A stretch of DNA of 64,000 bases, taken from Rutpela maculata (lineage: Eukaryota; Arthropoda; Insecta; Coleoptera; Cerambycidae). The position numbers and the translations under genes are program-made. The notes below the pieces were generated by a model. That model had not been told where the DNA came from, made no database searches, and was given only the letters and a program-made list of their open reading frames with translations. Below are positions 33,258 to 44,972 of the stretch, one piece after another; positions within the stretch are counted from its first letter, which is position 1, and each line of letters opens with the position of its first letter. The DNA lies in assembly GCA_936432065.2 (NCBI GenBank), contig OW386290.2, positions 54,454,843 to 54,518,842 on the forward strand, written 5' to 3'.

Positions 33258-34352
33258 ATATCTCAATGCAGCGGTTGTGAATGTTTTGGTGAAGAAATGC
33301 TCCTACAAATTGTTAAAAAAATTTTTAATTGTGGTCAAGTATAATAAGAGTGTTTTGCGAAATCTACATACTTATACACGCTTCGTTTTATGTACATTTT
33401 GGTTATAGGTATTAGACACGTGGAATTTTGTTTACGTGATCTAAATATTTTTTAAATTAATCTTTGAATTGTAATGAAAGAAATTATTATTACTGTTAAT
33501 ACTTGCTGATTTCTACTAAATTTAGAATTATTTGTTTGACATTATTGATATAAATTAAAAATAAAGTACACAATATAATTTTTTTTGCGAGAAAATTTTG
33601 CAGACGAATTATTGGAGCATTGGAAATAATTGTTTGAAACATCGTTTTAAATTAGTCGAAATTCGCGTATTTGAACCAAGGTTGCAAAAAATGGGTTTTT
33701 TTATGCATTTTAGATTAAATTAATAAACTAATTCGTAATGTAGAAGTAAAAATTATTTGCAAAAATGAATATTTGCAATAATGAAAATTATTTTTTTTCC
33801 ACATTAACAACTGAAATAATTTTTCTTCTTAATTTCAAAAAAATTGACAATTACAAATATTTACATTACTTTTTTTTTAAATTACAAAATTTCAACTATT
33901 TTAATTTATTATTTTTTAAGACCATAAGAAATTATTATAAAAATTATTATAATTGTATACATATTTTAAAAATTGTGTATACAGAAATATATGAATCAAC
34001 AAATTTTTTTTTTGGATCATTAATTTCAATTTTGAATGAAAACAAAATGACATTTAAAAAAACATGATCGATACATTTCCATTAAAATAGATCATTGATA
34101 TTATTCTATTCCTAATCTAAATAATAATAAAATTGGATAAATTATATAATAATAATAATTGAACCATTTTTTGGATGGATGGATAATAACAATTAGAAGA
34201 AAATAATTCATTCTTAAAACAAAATGTATGATCCATTCTATATTAAATTAATCTTATAAAAAGTTAAAATAAGAATTATTAAAAACAAATTTGTTAACAA
34301 TTTTTAGGAGCATTTGTTCACCAAAACACACCACCGCTGCATTGGGATATAT
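33258..34352. mobile_element. ~1.1-kb TIR element nested in the palindrome's left arm
   Basis: The ends are inverted copies of about 55 bp, starting CAATGCAGCGGT and containing AGGAGCATTT / AAATGCTCCT, with ATAT-like flanks. The right arm of the palindrome lacks the segment. The interior is extremely AT-rich. The 100-codon frame at 33765-34067 is low-complexity and unlikely to be a gene. Confidence 0.75.
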
Positions 34353-35072
34353 AAACTAGTTCACAAGTTCAAAGCCGTGTTAATGCTTAATATAGCTCGT
34401 GAAAATATGAGTGAGGGCTCATTGGATTCGGAATGACACCTAGAAAAATGTGCAAAAGTTTCAAACCCCGCATATAAACAATTGCAAAAGTTATAAACAA
34501 ATGAAGATTGAAAAAATAACGAGTTTCGTTTTTGCAAATAACTCGAAAACTATTAATTTTTAAGAAAATTTAAAGAAACATTTTTAAAGAGGAATGAATT
34601 TGAAATAAAAAAGTAAGAACTCCCGAAACTCTACGTCTATTAATGTAGAAAATGGAGCTCTGCGCGGCGAACACTAAGCCGTTATGATGCTCTGAAACCG
34701 GCCGTAATAAGTCAAAATATTTTTTATGTTATTAAATATTAATTTAAAAATTTTAAAAAATTATGGTATTATTTAGACGCTTAAAGGAACAATATCCCGT
34801 TGGAAACAAATTGTTTCACCGATTTTTCATAAAATGAGCCTATTGTTGTTTTGAGTTTTGCTCGAAAACTATGCATTTTTCCTATAAACACGTCAATAGA
34901 AAAGTTGTTGAGAATTAAATTTCCAATCGAAATGGCACCTTCAGAAGTCAAATTTTTTTTTTTTACAAAAATACGCCCAGAAAACAAAACAAAAAAAACG
35001 AAAAAATGCAATTTTTAATTTTTTAAATTTTAGCCTGTAACTTTTTTCGGGTACATTTAGGCATAGACATTG

Positions 35073-35145
35073 CTGCATAAAAAAACTGGCGTTTTACCGT
35101 TAAAATGATTATTAACGGGTAAAACGTCAGCTTTTTTTTATGCAG
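35073..35145. repeat. 73-bp hairpin
   Basis: CTGCATAAAAAAA with GGCGTTTTACC and its inverse form arms of about 32 bp around a very short loop. It lies in the left arm and is absent from the right arm at the matching place (about 36140), so it is a small separate insertion. Confidence 0.75.
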
Positions 35146-35186
35146 AATACACAGCCCCACAAAAAAAAAAAATAAAAGTTCAAAGT

Positions 35187-36099
35187 AGCGAACCAGACCC
35201 ATGTATCCTTATGTATTTTCGGTCGCTGAATCCGAATCCGGGGTTAAAAAAAATCTTACACCCCCAGAAGGAAGATTAAGCTACCAGAATAGTTGTTACT
35301 TCTTAATCAATCGAATTATACAAATTAAGGTTATACAGCAGCGTACATACAATAGATATGAAACACACCCCCAGGGAGGGGCGAAAACTAACCCCCATAT
35401 ATAAAAAAATCGATCCAAAACAACAATGACCGCTGAAAAATCTCGAAATATCTAAGTTTTGTTAAAGTGTTAAGAAACTACATCAGGTCTAACGTAATCT
35501 TCATAAACTGCCCCTATAGGGTTGAGGACAACCACCTTTAAGTTCAAAGGACACGAGAAAAACAAGAAAAAACGTAAAATCCAACAGGATTTCTATTTTC
35601 ATGGATGCTATAATTGGCTGAAATTGCGTAGTACTCTAAAATAGAACCAGAAACTTACGTACCATCAACATCCTACACTGTCAACCCTCAGAGGATGTGA
35701 AAACCCTGTAAGATTTAACTATAAAAAGTTACAGTGACTTCTATAAAAATTCGAAACACCTGCGTTGTGTGGAAGAGAGAAGAAACCAAACTATATTCGA
35801 CGATGTGCTTGAAAACCACCCCCACGGGGTTTCGAGATACTACCGCTATATCTGTAGGATGCTGGAAAAACAGAGAGAAACTAACCGGATTTACATTTTC
35901 ACGGATGCTATGATTGGCAAAAATCGCGTTGTACACTAAGGGTTTGAAACTCATGTCCTATAAATGTTATTAAGTAACACCCCCAGAATGGATGTAAACT
36001 ACCGTAATTCAAGATGTAACGAAAAAGCTATACTGTTGCTTATTTGTTTCATTTCCATAGTTTTTTTTATAGGGGTGGCGTCTCTCAACCCCGTGGGGG
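35187..36099 (+). repeat. Loop of the palindrome, with a ~303-bp direct repeat
   Basis: Two related segments, 35570-35640 and 35873-35940, share GGATTT-TATTTTCA-GGATGCTAT and the following GATTGGC block. CACCCCCAG-type words recur near 35265, 35365, 35820 and 35980. No gene recognised. Confidence 0.6.
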
Positions 36100-38449
36100 T
36101 GGTGCTTTGAACTTTTTTTTGTGGGGCTGTGATATCTATGCCTAAATGTAAGTACCCGAAAAAAAGTTACAGGCTTAAATTTAAAAAAAAATGCATTTTT
36201 CCGTTTCTTTTTGTTTTGTTTTCTGGGCGTATTTTTGTAAAAAAAAATTGACTTCTGAAGGTACCATTTCGATTGGAAATTTAGTTCTCTACAACTTTTC
36301 TATTGACGTGTTTATAGGAAAAATGCATAGTTTTCCAGTAAAACTCAAAAATGTGAAAAGTGGACCTTTTTCATTCGATCTCACAAACGCACCCCTTTAA
36401 ATGGTAGCACTCAACGGTTTTCTCATATTTTGGGGTCAATTGAACATAAGAAACAATAAAAACCCTTTAACGTTTTAGTTCCTTTCAACCCCCTTTTTTT
36501 GGACATAGACAATAGCCTAAAAATATTGTGATTAAAAATTAAAAACATCGCAATGTCGTAATCCCATAAAGTATAGTTGACATAAGTGCTCCACAAAGCG
36601 AAATAATTTTAGTGGCTTTTGTTTAACAATTATCCGACTTGAAATATAAACGTAAACTCTAAAAAATTTGTTAATTAACAATAGGCTCATTTTATGAAAA
36701 ATCGGTGAAACAATTTTTTTTCAACGTGACATTGTTCCGTTAAGTTTCTAAATAATAACATAATTTTTAAAAAATTTTAAATTAATATTTAATAATATAA
36801 AAAAATATTTTTACTTATTACGGCCGATTTCAGAGCATCGTAACGGCTTAGTGTTCGCCGCGCAGAGCGCTGATTCACTCCTCTTTAAGAATCGTTCTTT
36901 CAATTTTCTTAAATATTAATAGTTTTCGAGTTATTTGCAAAAGACGAAACTCGTTATATTTTCAATCTTCATTTGTTTATGACTTTCGCAACTGTTTATG
37001 TGCGGGTGTGAAACTTTTACACTTTTTCTAGACGTCATTCCGAATTCAATGAGCCCTCACTAATATTTTTACGAGCTTTATGAAGCACTGACACGGCCTT
37101 GAACTTGTAAACTAGTCTGCATGTGCATCATGTACCTAACATAACCTTAAATTTTAAGTTTTTCAAGTTTATTCTCATTTCTAATGTTTGTGTACGCATT
37201 TTTAGCTTGGAGCCGGTATTGGCTCCAAGCAAATATTTAAAAATTCACGTAAATAATTTTTCAATATTCTTGATTAATAGAAATAGACTGCTAATTACAG
37301 GTTAGATTTCCAACCTACAAAAAGAGACCTATTTTATTAGGACAAAGTGTTTAGAACTTCATAAACATTACACTGAACTAGATTTTAGTTGAAAATACGG
37401 GAACCAGGCAGAAATTTTAATAATAGCTGCGTAATACTCTTAAATCTTAAGAAACACATATTTTTGAGGTTAGCTGTGACGTCACGTGCAGATGCCCTAT
37501 AGATGTGACGCATGCGCGTCTTGTAGGCAACGCAGCAGCTACGAAACAATTTTATCTTTGTCGTATGCATTCTTTATTTCTTTTCAGTTATCATGACGTC
37601 ACAAGAGCAGTGTCTTACGTTTGGAAAAAAACTAAGCAAGTAAATAAATTCATACCTTCTTGAAAATGAAGGGTAAAAAAAATTTTTAAAAGCAAATGTT
37701 CAATATATTAAATAATGAACAGAATGGTATAAAAAAAAATTCGTTTCACCGTTCAAAGTAGTTTTAATTGAAAATAAAAAAATTAAAATTTTTATAACTT
37801 TTTTATTAACAATTTAAAAAAAAATCCATTTCTCTGAAACGAACGTTTATATTTTTCTGAGTAAATAGAAATTTTTTTTTTTAATTTATTACCTTTTCAG
37901 CACGCTATGATTTTTTAAAGTTGTACATATCATCCCTTAATTTCTAACCAGCCCAACTCCGTTAATTTTAGTAATACCAAAAAAAGTCTAGAGATCATTT
38001 TTATATAAAATTTCATGCTTTACAATTTTTGTTTGAAATTTTTTTTACTAGCCTTTACACATTTTGAGTAATTTTGAAAAAACACTTTATTGTATTTTTT
38101 TCACCCCTTCCCGGGGGTTCAGAAAAAAATTTCTTTCTTTAATCGTGTTCTAATACATCAAAGTAAGTTATATCAAAAATTCAAGTATTTAGCTCAAAAT
38201 TCTGATTTGCCGACTTATTTAATTGGACTACACTGTTTCTCATTAATATATAGCATGACGTAGATGATGATTTGGTTTGTATACAGCACTTGCTTTAGAA
38301 AAAAATACAGTTTAAACTATAAAGGTATTTTCGATAAAACGATATTTTGTTTTCCTTTTCCAAATAGGTATCTCAATAAATATTAGTTTTATTGAAAAAA
38401 TAAAGCTCATAAACTGATGAATTTAGCTTGTTTATTTATTTACATAGAT

Positions 38450-38720
38450 TTAATAGTTTCGGAGATATGAAAGTTTACAAATGGCATCCGAACGTTTACA
38501 AGTCGTAAAATGCAGTTTAAATGTTAAATATCTCAGAAATTGAGACACCTACGTCACGCATACTAAGAAATTAAATTAAAGACAATTAATTGCGCTTTCA
38601 AATTATTTTTTACTCGTTCCTATAGCATAAGAAATAAAGAAGTTATGATGTAAAAATGAGCGTATTATATTTTTTTATATAAAAAGGACGCCATTTTGTT
38701 AAGCCAGGAATGTAAAGAAA
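38450..38720 (+). repeat. Segment in flipped orientation within the right arm
   Basis: This part matches 31605-31860 of the left arm in the same orientation, whereas the rest of the right arm is inverted. Shared blocks are TTTCGGAGATAT, TTAAATATCTCAGAAA, TCTATAGCATAA-type, AAGAAGTTATGA and GCCATTTTGTTA. It is bracketed by direct copies of CACTTGCTTTAGAAAAAAAT at 38284 and 38762. Confidence 0.65.
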
Positions 38721-39270
38721 TTATCTCAAATACAGTTTTTCGTTAGGATGTAGCATTTAAAGCACTTGCTTTAGAAAAAAATGCATTTTAAACTTTAAAG
38801 GTAATTTCGAAATTTGGATACCAAATATAAACTTAAATATCTCCGAAATTATTAATCCTACATCAATAAACAAAAAATATAATTATTTCCCAGTTTGTAC
38901 TTTCTGTAATTGGTCTGTAACATGTTTTCGAAAAAGTAATACTTTTCGAGATACTTGACGAAAGCCGTTTGGAAATACCTTTTTTTTAAGCTAAAATCGC
39001 AATTTTGAAGTCGTTATAACTTAAAAACTATCAATTTATGTGAAAATTTGCATAGAACCTTTTCTTCTTAAAGTTTGTTTCTATGTCTAGAAGCTTTTCT
39101 GTAAAGCATTTACTATTATACCTCTAAAAATGAACTAAATCCGTTCAATATGACATTATTCCGAAGTTAAAACCTCTAGTTACTGTACTATTAGTGCAAG
39201 CATATAAAATACTTGTGCCCGACATTAATTAGTCTTCGCAGGTCATACTCTTAAAAAGGAATTTGTGTGA

Positions 39271-41159
39271 TATTCTTTTCTTTCCTTTCTTTTCGGGTTC
39301 AAAAGTTGCTAACAATAATTGCAACAAAATATGCTTTTTCGTCAATATTTTGAAAATTATGCATGATAGGGCAAAACAATATACGTAACTTTTCGGTAGA
39401 GCATAAAATTCTCTCGTATAATGGTTATAATAAAAAACGGTACATTTGATAGTTAAATTATCGTTATTAAAGGTAATATAATATTTATATTTTATTTTAT
39501 ATAATTGTTTATTATTATATAAAAATTTTGTTTAATAGATTTCTCAATCTAATGTAATACTGCGTACAGTCATAATATGTTTTCTTAATGTATATGGGGA
39601 AGCTAGTTAAGGCTGACCTCTTCCTTTTGTGTGTAAACTCTTTTGTGCACCTTTTTTCTTACATTCTTCTACCTACATTCAACTTAAATCTGGCGACAGT
39701 TACTTTCTTGCACAGAGCAATAAAACAATTAAAGCGTCTCAAATGCCAAAAGAACTGTTGCCAATGGTATACAAAAGCTACACAACGCCTGTTTAAAGCA
39801 AGATAGAGTTATATTACAGTATTTAGCCATAAATCTAACTAAAAAATTATTAGTCCTAAATTACTATGACGAAAATAAAATGTATAAATGAAGTATAAAG
39901 AATTATTTTAGAATTTGTTAAAATTAAATAATCAAAACATTAGAATACATTACAACAAATTAACTGAGCAGTTGGAAATTTAAAATAAAATGAAAGTCAT
40001 TGTTTATAAGAAATGCTTTAGTACAGAAAAAATAATTTTCAATTCCGTACAAATACATGGCGAAAACTGCAGTCCTAGAGGTAATGACGTATACTTTACG
40101 AAAAGAATTATTTGTAGATGGTACAAATTTTTTTCTTTATTTTTTGAATAGACACGTGATATTTTTAACTTCAATATTTTATAAACAACTCGAAAAATAA
40201 AGCAATAAAAGATATAGTTCCACTCACTTTCGTTACAGATTTATGCATTATTACACTATATTTCTTAAATTATACAGAGACAGTAATTTTTAATGGTTTT
40301 TATTTTCTTGCTAGTTAACAAATTATCAGAAAGTTTTTTTGTTTATTTTTATTCAATGCTTAGATTTAGTTCAGGACTTCTTATTGCACTTGTTACAAAC
40401 TAAAATAATAAAATCGCGGAAGAAAGAATTCCTTAATCACCTTTTTTGATGCTGTCATAAAGTTGTTTAGGGCAAACGCTCTGCTCTTTTCCCACTAATA
40501 TTTTCGTTAGTGTTTTCTAACTGTGATTAAAATATACCTTTTTTATCTAAATATGTAGGTGTATTATTTGCCTACATATAATAAAACAAGAATAGCAGTA
40601 GGCTATGTTTTGATTCTAACACGTGTTAAATAAAATGGACATTTCGAACAGAACGCTTTGGTTATATAGACAAAATTAATGTTTTGAATCTAGTTTTTGT
40701 CCATTTCCACGGCATACTTTTCTCGATTTTTAAATTATTATTCACAAAAGAATTTTCATGTTTATGTATACGGTTGTTTTTGATATTTCTTTCTATCTAA
40801 AATAAATATAAACACATTCGGCGATTGTTAATAACAAATTGTTTATTAAATAAACAAATAAATTCACAACAAAAAAAAATGCTTTTTTCCACCTTTTGGA
40901 TAATTGCAAATAATAAATTTAGGAATAAAATTTTTTCTTAATAACATGTTTAAATAATGAAAAAAGACAAAAGTGATTATAAACAATTAAAAACAATTTT
41001 TAAGAATTTTTTTTAATCATAATATTCTATAACAAATGAAAAAGCAGAAAAATATTTTTCAAAAACACGTAATTTATCTAATTGTTTATAAAATTTGTTT
41101 AAACAAATAGCAATAAAAATTTTAAGTTTATGTAATCTTATAGTATTTTTGAATATAAA
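39271..41159. other. AT-rich DNA, no recognised gene
   Basis: No coding motif, RNA or clear repeat seen. The 72-codon plus frame at 39588-39806 has no recognised domain. Confidence 0.5.
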
Positions 41160-41615
41160 AACAGTAAGAGTAATTAAAATTAATAAAAAAAAATTTTTTC
41201 CAACGGGATATTGTTCCTTTAAGTGTTTAAATAATAACATAATTTTTATGAATTTTAAAATTAATATTTAATAACAAAAAATATTTTTACTTGTTCCGGA
41301 CGGTTTCAGAGCATCGTAACGCCTTAGCGTTCGCTGCGCGGAGCTCTATTTTCAACATTAAATTAAAATTATTAATAATCTCGTTAATAATAGATGTAGA
41401 GTTTAGGGAGTCGGGACTTTTTTATTGGGAATTTCTTCCTCTTTAAGAATCTTTCTTTCTTTAAAGTTTCTAATAGTTTTCGAGTTATTTGCAAAAAACG
41501 GAACTCGTTATTTTTTTCAATTTTCATTAGTTTATAACTTGTTTATGTGCGGGTTTGAAACTTTTGCACATTTTTCTAGACGTCATTCAGAATCCAATGC
41601 AATCAAGGTAGGTGC
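41160..41615 (+). repeat. Third partial copy of the palindrome arm
   Basis: It matches about 36700-37060 of the right arm in the same orientation, with CAACGGGATATTGTTCC-type, GAGCATCGTAACG, GTTCGC-GCGCGGAGC, TAGTTTTCGAGTTATTTGCA and TTATGTGCGGGT blocks. It has its own small insertions and ends near 41615. Confidence 0.7.
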
Positions 41616-41704
41616 ATGACGTCAGATGCACCATGCAGGGAGACCGACTACAAATATAAATTCAAATAACCATTATAAAAATATATGTGTTCATTAATAA
41701 AAAA

Positions 41705-42153
41705 AACCGCTGCCTAAAAAATCACTACTTCCACATCTAGATTTTCCTGCCCAAGCCTTTTATAGCAAAAAAATGTCGATACTATATTTGCAATCCACTG
41801 TGTAAAAATAATTGTTCATAGAACTTTGATAATATAATATTTGAAATGGTCTATCCAAAAACCCATAAAACGATGTGCAACATGGTAGTGGAGGTAGTAG
41901 AGGGGGAAGCTGTTGGCAAAAAATTTAGAGGCTCTTGTACACATAAATCATAATTTTATTTTTTTATTCCCTTTAATAATGTGGTAGAGGTGGTGGCGAG
42001 TGCCAAAAAAGTATTCAGGCCTTTTGTTCCTTTATACACACTAAATCATAATTTTATCTTTTTATTCCCTTCCATAATCACCTTCAATAATTTGAGAATT
42101 TTTTTTTTTTTACGATTACTATACTTCAAATCCACTATGTGGATGTGTAAGTA
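41705..42153 (+). repeat. Helitron-like family, copy 2 (diverged, shortened)
   Basis: It starts AACCGCTGCC and CACTACTTCCACATC and has a G-rich GGTGG stretch. It ends with a diverged 3' hairpin region CCACTATGTGGATGTGTAAGTA. The GACA microsatellite is missing. It is more diverged than the copies at 44 kb and beyond. Confidence 0.75.
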
Positions 42154-42312
42154 ATAAGTATTCCGCAGTTATGACGTTGTTCTCTTTTGCACGTCCAAAT
42201 AGAATAAAACGATTCATGTTAGCCCATCAAAATTGTGCTTTTTTAGAGACCATGTAGGCTTAACAGGGAACCAAGACAGATCACGTCATGCAGTTAGGAA
42301 CCTGACTTAAAA

Positions 42313-42980
42313 AACCGCTGCGTAAAGAATCACTATTTCAACATCCAAGTCTCTTACAAAGAAAAAAAGGTTGATACTGTATTTGCAGTCCATTATGTGG
42401 AAATAACTGATCATAGAACTTTAATAATATAATATTTGCAATCGTCTACCACAAAAGCCCATAAAACAATATGCCATATCGACAGTGGGGATGGTAGTGG
42501 GGAGTATAGCTGATGCAAAAAAAAATTTAGGCCTTTGGTACTTATACACACACAAAATAAAAATTTTATTTTTTTTCGTCCTTTAATAATGAGGTAGGGG
42601 TGGTAATGGGGGTGATAGTGGAAGTGGCTGATGTCAAAAAAAATTTGAGTAGGTACTTGGCTTCTCGTACATACACTAAATCCCAATTTTATAAACTCTC
42701 ACTTGCTTGCTTTGCCTATTTGTCCCCTCATCCCAAACTTCAACGGAATAAGATCAAAACATAATCTATTTCCAGATCTCGTTATAATACACAGGTGTCC
42801 CAAATTTTGAGTTAACATCATAAACGGTTCCAGAGTAATCGTGCGCACAAAAAAAATTACAGAGAGATTTTTTTTGCTCGAACTTAATATATCGACCTTT
42901 CGTGGCATTCTAAGCCTGTTTAAAAAAACATTTTTTTTACCTTTATTATACGTTCACTCCACTATGTGGATGTGGAAGTA
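42313..42980 (+). repeat. Helitron-like family, copy 3 (diverged)
   Basis: It starts AACCGCTGCG and has the GGTAGTGGGG block, the CTCGTTATAATACA-type block and the CGTGCGCACAAAAAAA block, but no GACA tract. It ends CCACTATGTGGATGTGGAAGTA. With copy 2 it forms an older subfamily whose 3' end reads ACTATGTGGAT where the younger copies read ACTGGAT. Confidence 0.75.
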
Positions 42981-43725
42981 GTACCAGCTTATAGTGATTA
43001 TGGACAATGCCTATCTATCCTTATGATATGTAAAACATCATTCTGCATAATAATAATTATTGTTTAATGACCGATATTTCTCCATGAAAATTTTAGTACC
43101 AAAATTATAATAATTAAGTATAGTATTATTAAATACTGAATGCAAAAAAACAATCCTAATTTAGGGACATTTATTTGAATTTCTGTATTACACTTCAAAA
43201 CACATTTTAAGACGTTTAAGATGCTAACAACTATTCTTCTTTCATAACACTGTACCATGTATTTCACAATTCTTAGTAGGCATATGAATTTTTGAATTTA
43301 GAAAAATTGTTCGAATATGATACAATACTTGTGAGGTTAAAAAATTGATTCAAATAAAGAGCTTTCATTCATCGATTGTGACTTCATGAAGAAAGTATTT
43401 AAGAGGAAATAAGAATCGAACCTTATCGAGCCATTGCAACGATGCCAAATATCGGGCTATATAACGTGCGATAGATATCAGCTGTAGAAGAGTCTTGGAT
43501 ATACAGGAACAGCGCCGCCTGACTCAGTAGTGCTGAACTAAAAGTGTATCTCGGAACATGAAAATATGACTTTTTGAAGCCCACCCCAAAATTTTGTAGG
43601 AAGGAAGCTAACGTGATTTGTGGCCATTTAGTGATGATATACACAGGGGTACGCTGATGAGCCCGACCCCGGGCTGCACTACAACCGCTCACTGTATGAA
43701 ACGGGCCTGTATATGACCATGCATA

Positions 43726-43734
<9 letters not shown>
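42981..43734. other. Right flank of the 14.1-kb segment, no recognised gene
   Basis: The 89-codon minus frame at 43423-43692 has no motif I know. The sequence leads into CTCTCTCTATATA and the (TA)n tract. Confidence 0.45.

Positions 43735-43815
<81 letters not shown>
43735..43815 (+). repeat. (TA)n microsatellite, right side of the split copy
   Basis: About 40 TA units, followed at once by the recombinase C-terminal coding sequence. Confidence 0.95.
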
Positions 43816-43819
<4 letters not shown>

Positions 43820-44245
43820 CCATACCAGATACCAAGACGAATAAATCAAGAAGTTTCACAGTTTTAAATGAAGGATTTTCGGTAAACCCACTTGATTCGA
43901 TTAGGAAATATGTGTCTTTAAGACAGCAAAATGTGTCTCACAAAAGATTTTTCGTAAATTTTCAAAAGGGAAAGTGCACTGTCCAATGCGTTGGATTAAA
44001 TAAGCTCTCAAAAATTCCAAGAATTGTAGCTGATTATTTGCAATTGCCAGATGCAGATTTGTATACTGGCCATAGCATGCGCCGTTCCTCATCAACTCTT
44101 GGCCAATACTGGGGGTGACATTACCACCCTTAAACGTAACGATGTGTGGAAATCATCCACCGTGGCGGAGGGTTATTTGGAAGATTCAGTCTCAACAAGA
44201 TTGTTTTTGTTAAAAAAATTCAGGGAGAGCAGCACAACGAGTTAG
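43816..44245 (+). pseudogene. Tyrosine recombinase C-terminal domain, unit 1
   Basis: The frame starts ISIPDTKTNKSRSFTVLNE and runs through RKYVSLRQQNVSHKRFF. It reaches TGHSMRRSSSTL (about 44068-44103), the conserved H-x-x-R box. One base is missing just after, so the frame must shift to read LANTGGDITTLKR, VWKSSTVAEGYLEDS (the tyrosine of AEGY is the expected nucleophile) and a stop at 44245. Where relatives usually have RHGGWKSS this copy has RNDVWKSS. The matching N-terminal part is at 29319-29536. The family is the Crypton-like/phage-integrase-type recombinase widespread in insects. The protein is inactive. Confidence 0.85.
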
Positions 44246-44280
44246 GTGATACAGACGTCGTTACTAGTATAGAGAAAAAA

Positions 44281-44972
44281 AACCGCTGCCCAAGGAATCA
44301 CTACTTCCACATCCAAATTTTTTATCCAAGTCACTCACAACGAAAAAAATTTGTATGTGGAAATAATTGTTTATGGAACTTTAATAATATAATATTTGAA
44401 ATCCTCTAAAACGATACCCCACATCGGTAGCGGGGTGGGGGTGGTGATGGGGGGTGGTAGTGGGGGTGGTAGTGGGGGTGGATGAAGTAAAAAAATATTT
44501 TGAGGTTTCTGGTTCTTGTACATACACTAAATCACAATTTTTTTTCATCCCCTTTAATAATGGTGGGGTGGGGGTGGTAATGGGGGTGGCTAATGCCAAA
44601 ACTTTTTTTGGGACCTTAGCTTCTCTTGTATATACTAAATACCAATTTTATGGACTCTTACCTGCTTGATTTACCTATTTTCCCCAAATTTACCCCAATT
44701 TACCCCCCAACCCTTCGACGGAACAAGATGAAAATATAATCTAGTTCTAGATCTCGTTACATATGTGTGCCAAATTTCAAGTCAATATCTCAAACGGTTC
44801 CAGAGTAAACGTGCGCACAAAAAAGTTACAGACAGACAGACCGACAGACAGACATTTTTTTTTCGTTCAAACTTAAAATCTCGACGTTTCGTGATATTCT
44901 AAGCCTATTTGAACAATAAAAATTTTTAAAAATTTTTTTGTCGTTACTATACTTCCACTGGATGTGGAAGTA
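44281..44972 (+). repeat. Helitron-like family, copy 4 (in unit 1)
   Basis: Full-length copy: 5' block AACCGCTGCCCAAGGAATCA, subterminal CTACTTCCACATCC, G-rich stretch, a second G-rich stretch, CGTGCGCACAAAAAAGTTAC, a GACA/GACC microsatellite (about 44827-44855) and a 3' hairpin with 9-bp stem TACTTCCAC / GTGGAAGTA and loop TGGAT. The subterminal 5' motif is complementary to the 3' side of that hairpin. I see no target duplication. No coding region. Confidence 0.85.

Larger units (their letters stand above)
31045..39270. mobile_element. ~8.2-kb imperfect palindrome (giant foldback element)
   Basis: The left arm (about 31045-35186) and right arm (about 36100-39270) are inverted copies over about 3 kb of shared sequence. 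Landmarks are CGCAATTTTGAAG-type (31452 / 39000), AGCACGCTATGATTTTTTA (32210 / 37900), GTAGGCAACG (32590 / 37525), AAACTAGTTCACAAG-type (34353 / 37110), TACGCCCAGAAAACAAAACA (34970 / 36230) and CAGCCCCACAAAAAAA (35153 / 36115). The arms differ by insertions: 33258-34352 on the left, about 36345-36680 on the right, and a rearranged patch at about 38230-38790. No transposase is visible. A third partial copy lies at 41160-41615. Outer ends are uncertain. Confidence 0.8.

Noticed and set aside
33765..34067. 100-codon plus frame
   Set aside because: Low-complexity N/F/Y/K peptide from AT-rich DNA inside a MITE-like element.
31045..39270. Polinton/Maverick element because of the long inverted repeats
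   Set aside because: None of the expected genes (protein-primed polymerase, integrase, ATPase, protease) is visible.
44381..44669. Opposing frames rich in T-P or G-V repeats, also at 47740-48040, 51167-51467 and 60145-60517
   Set aside because: They are translations of the G-rich minisatellite in the Helitron-like family.
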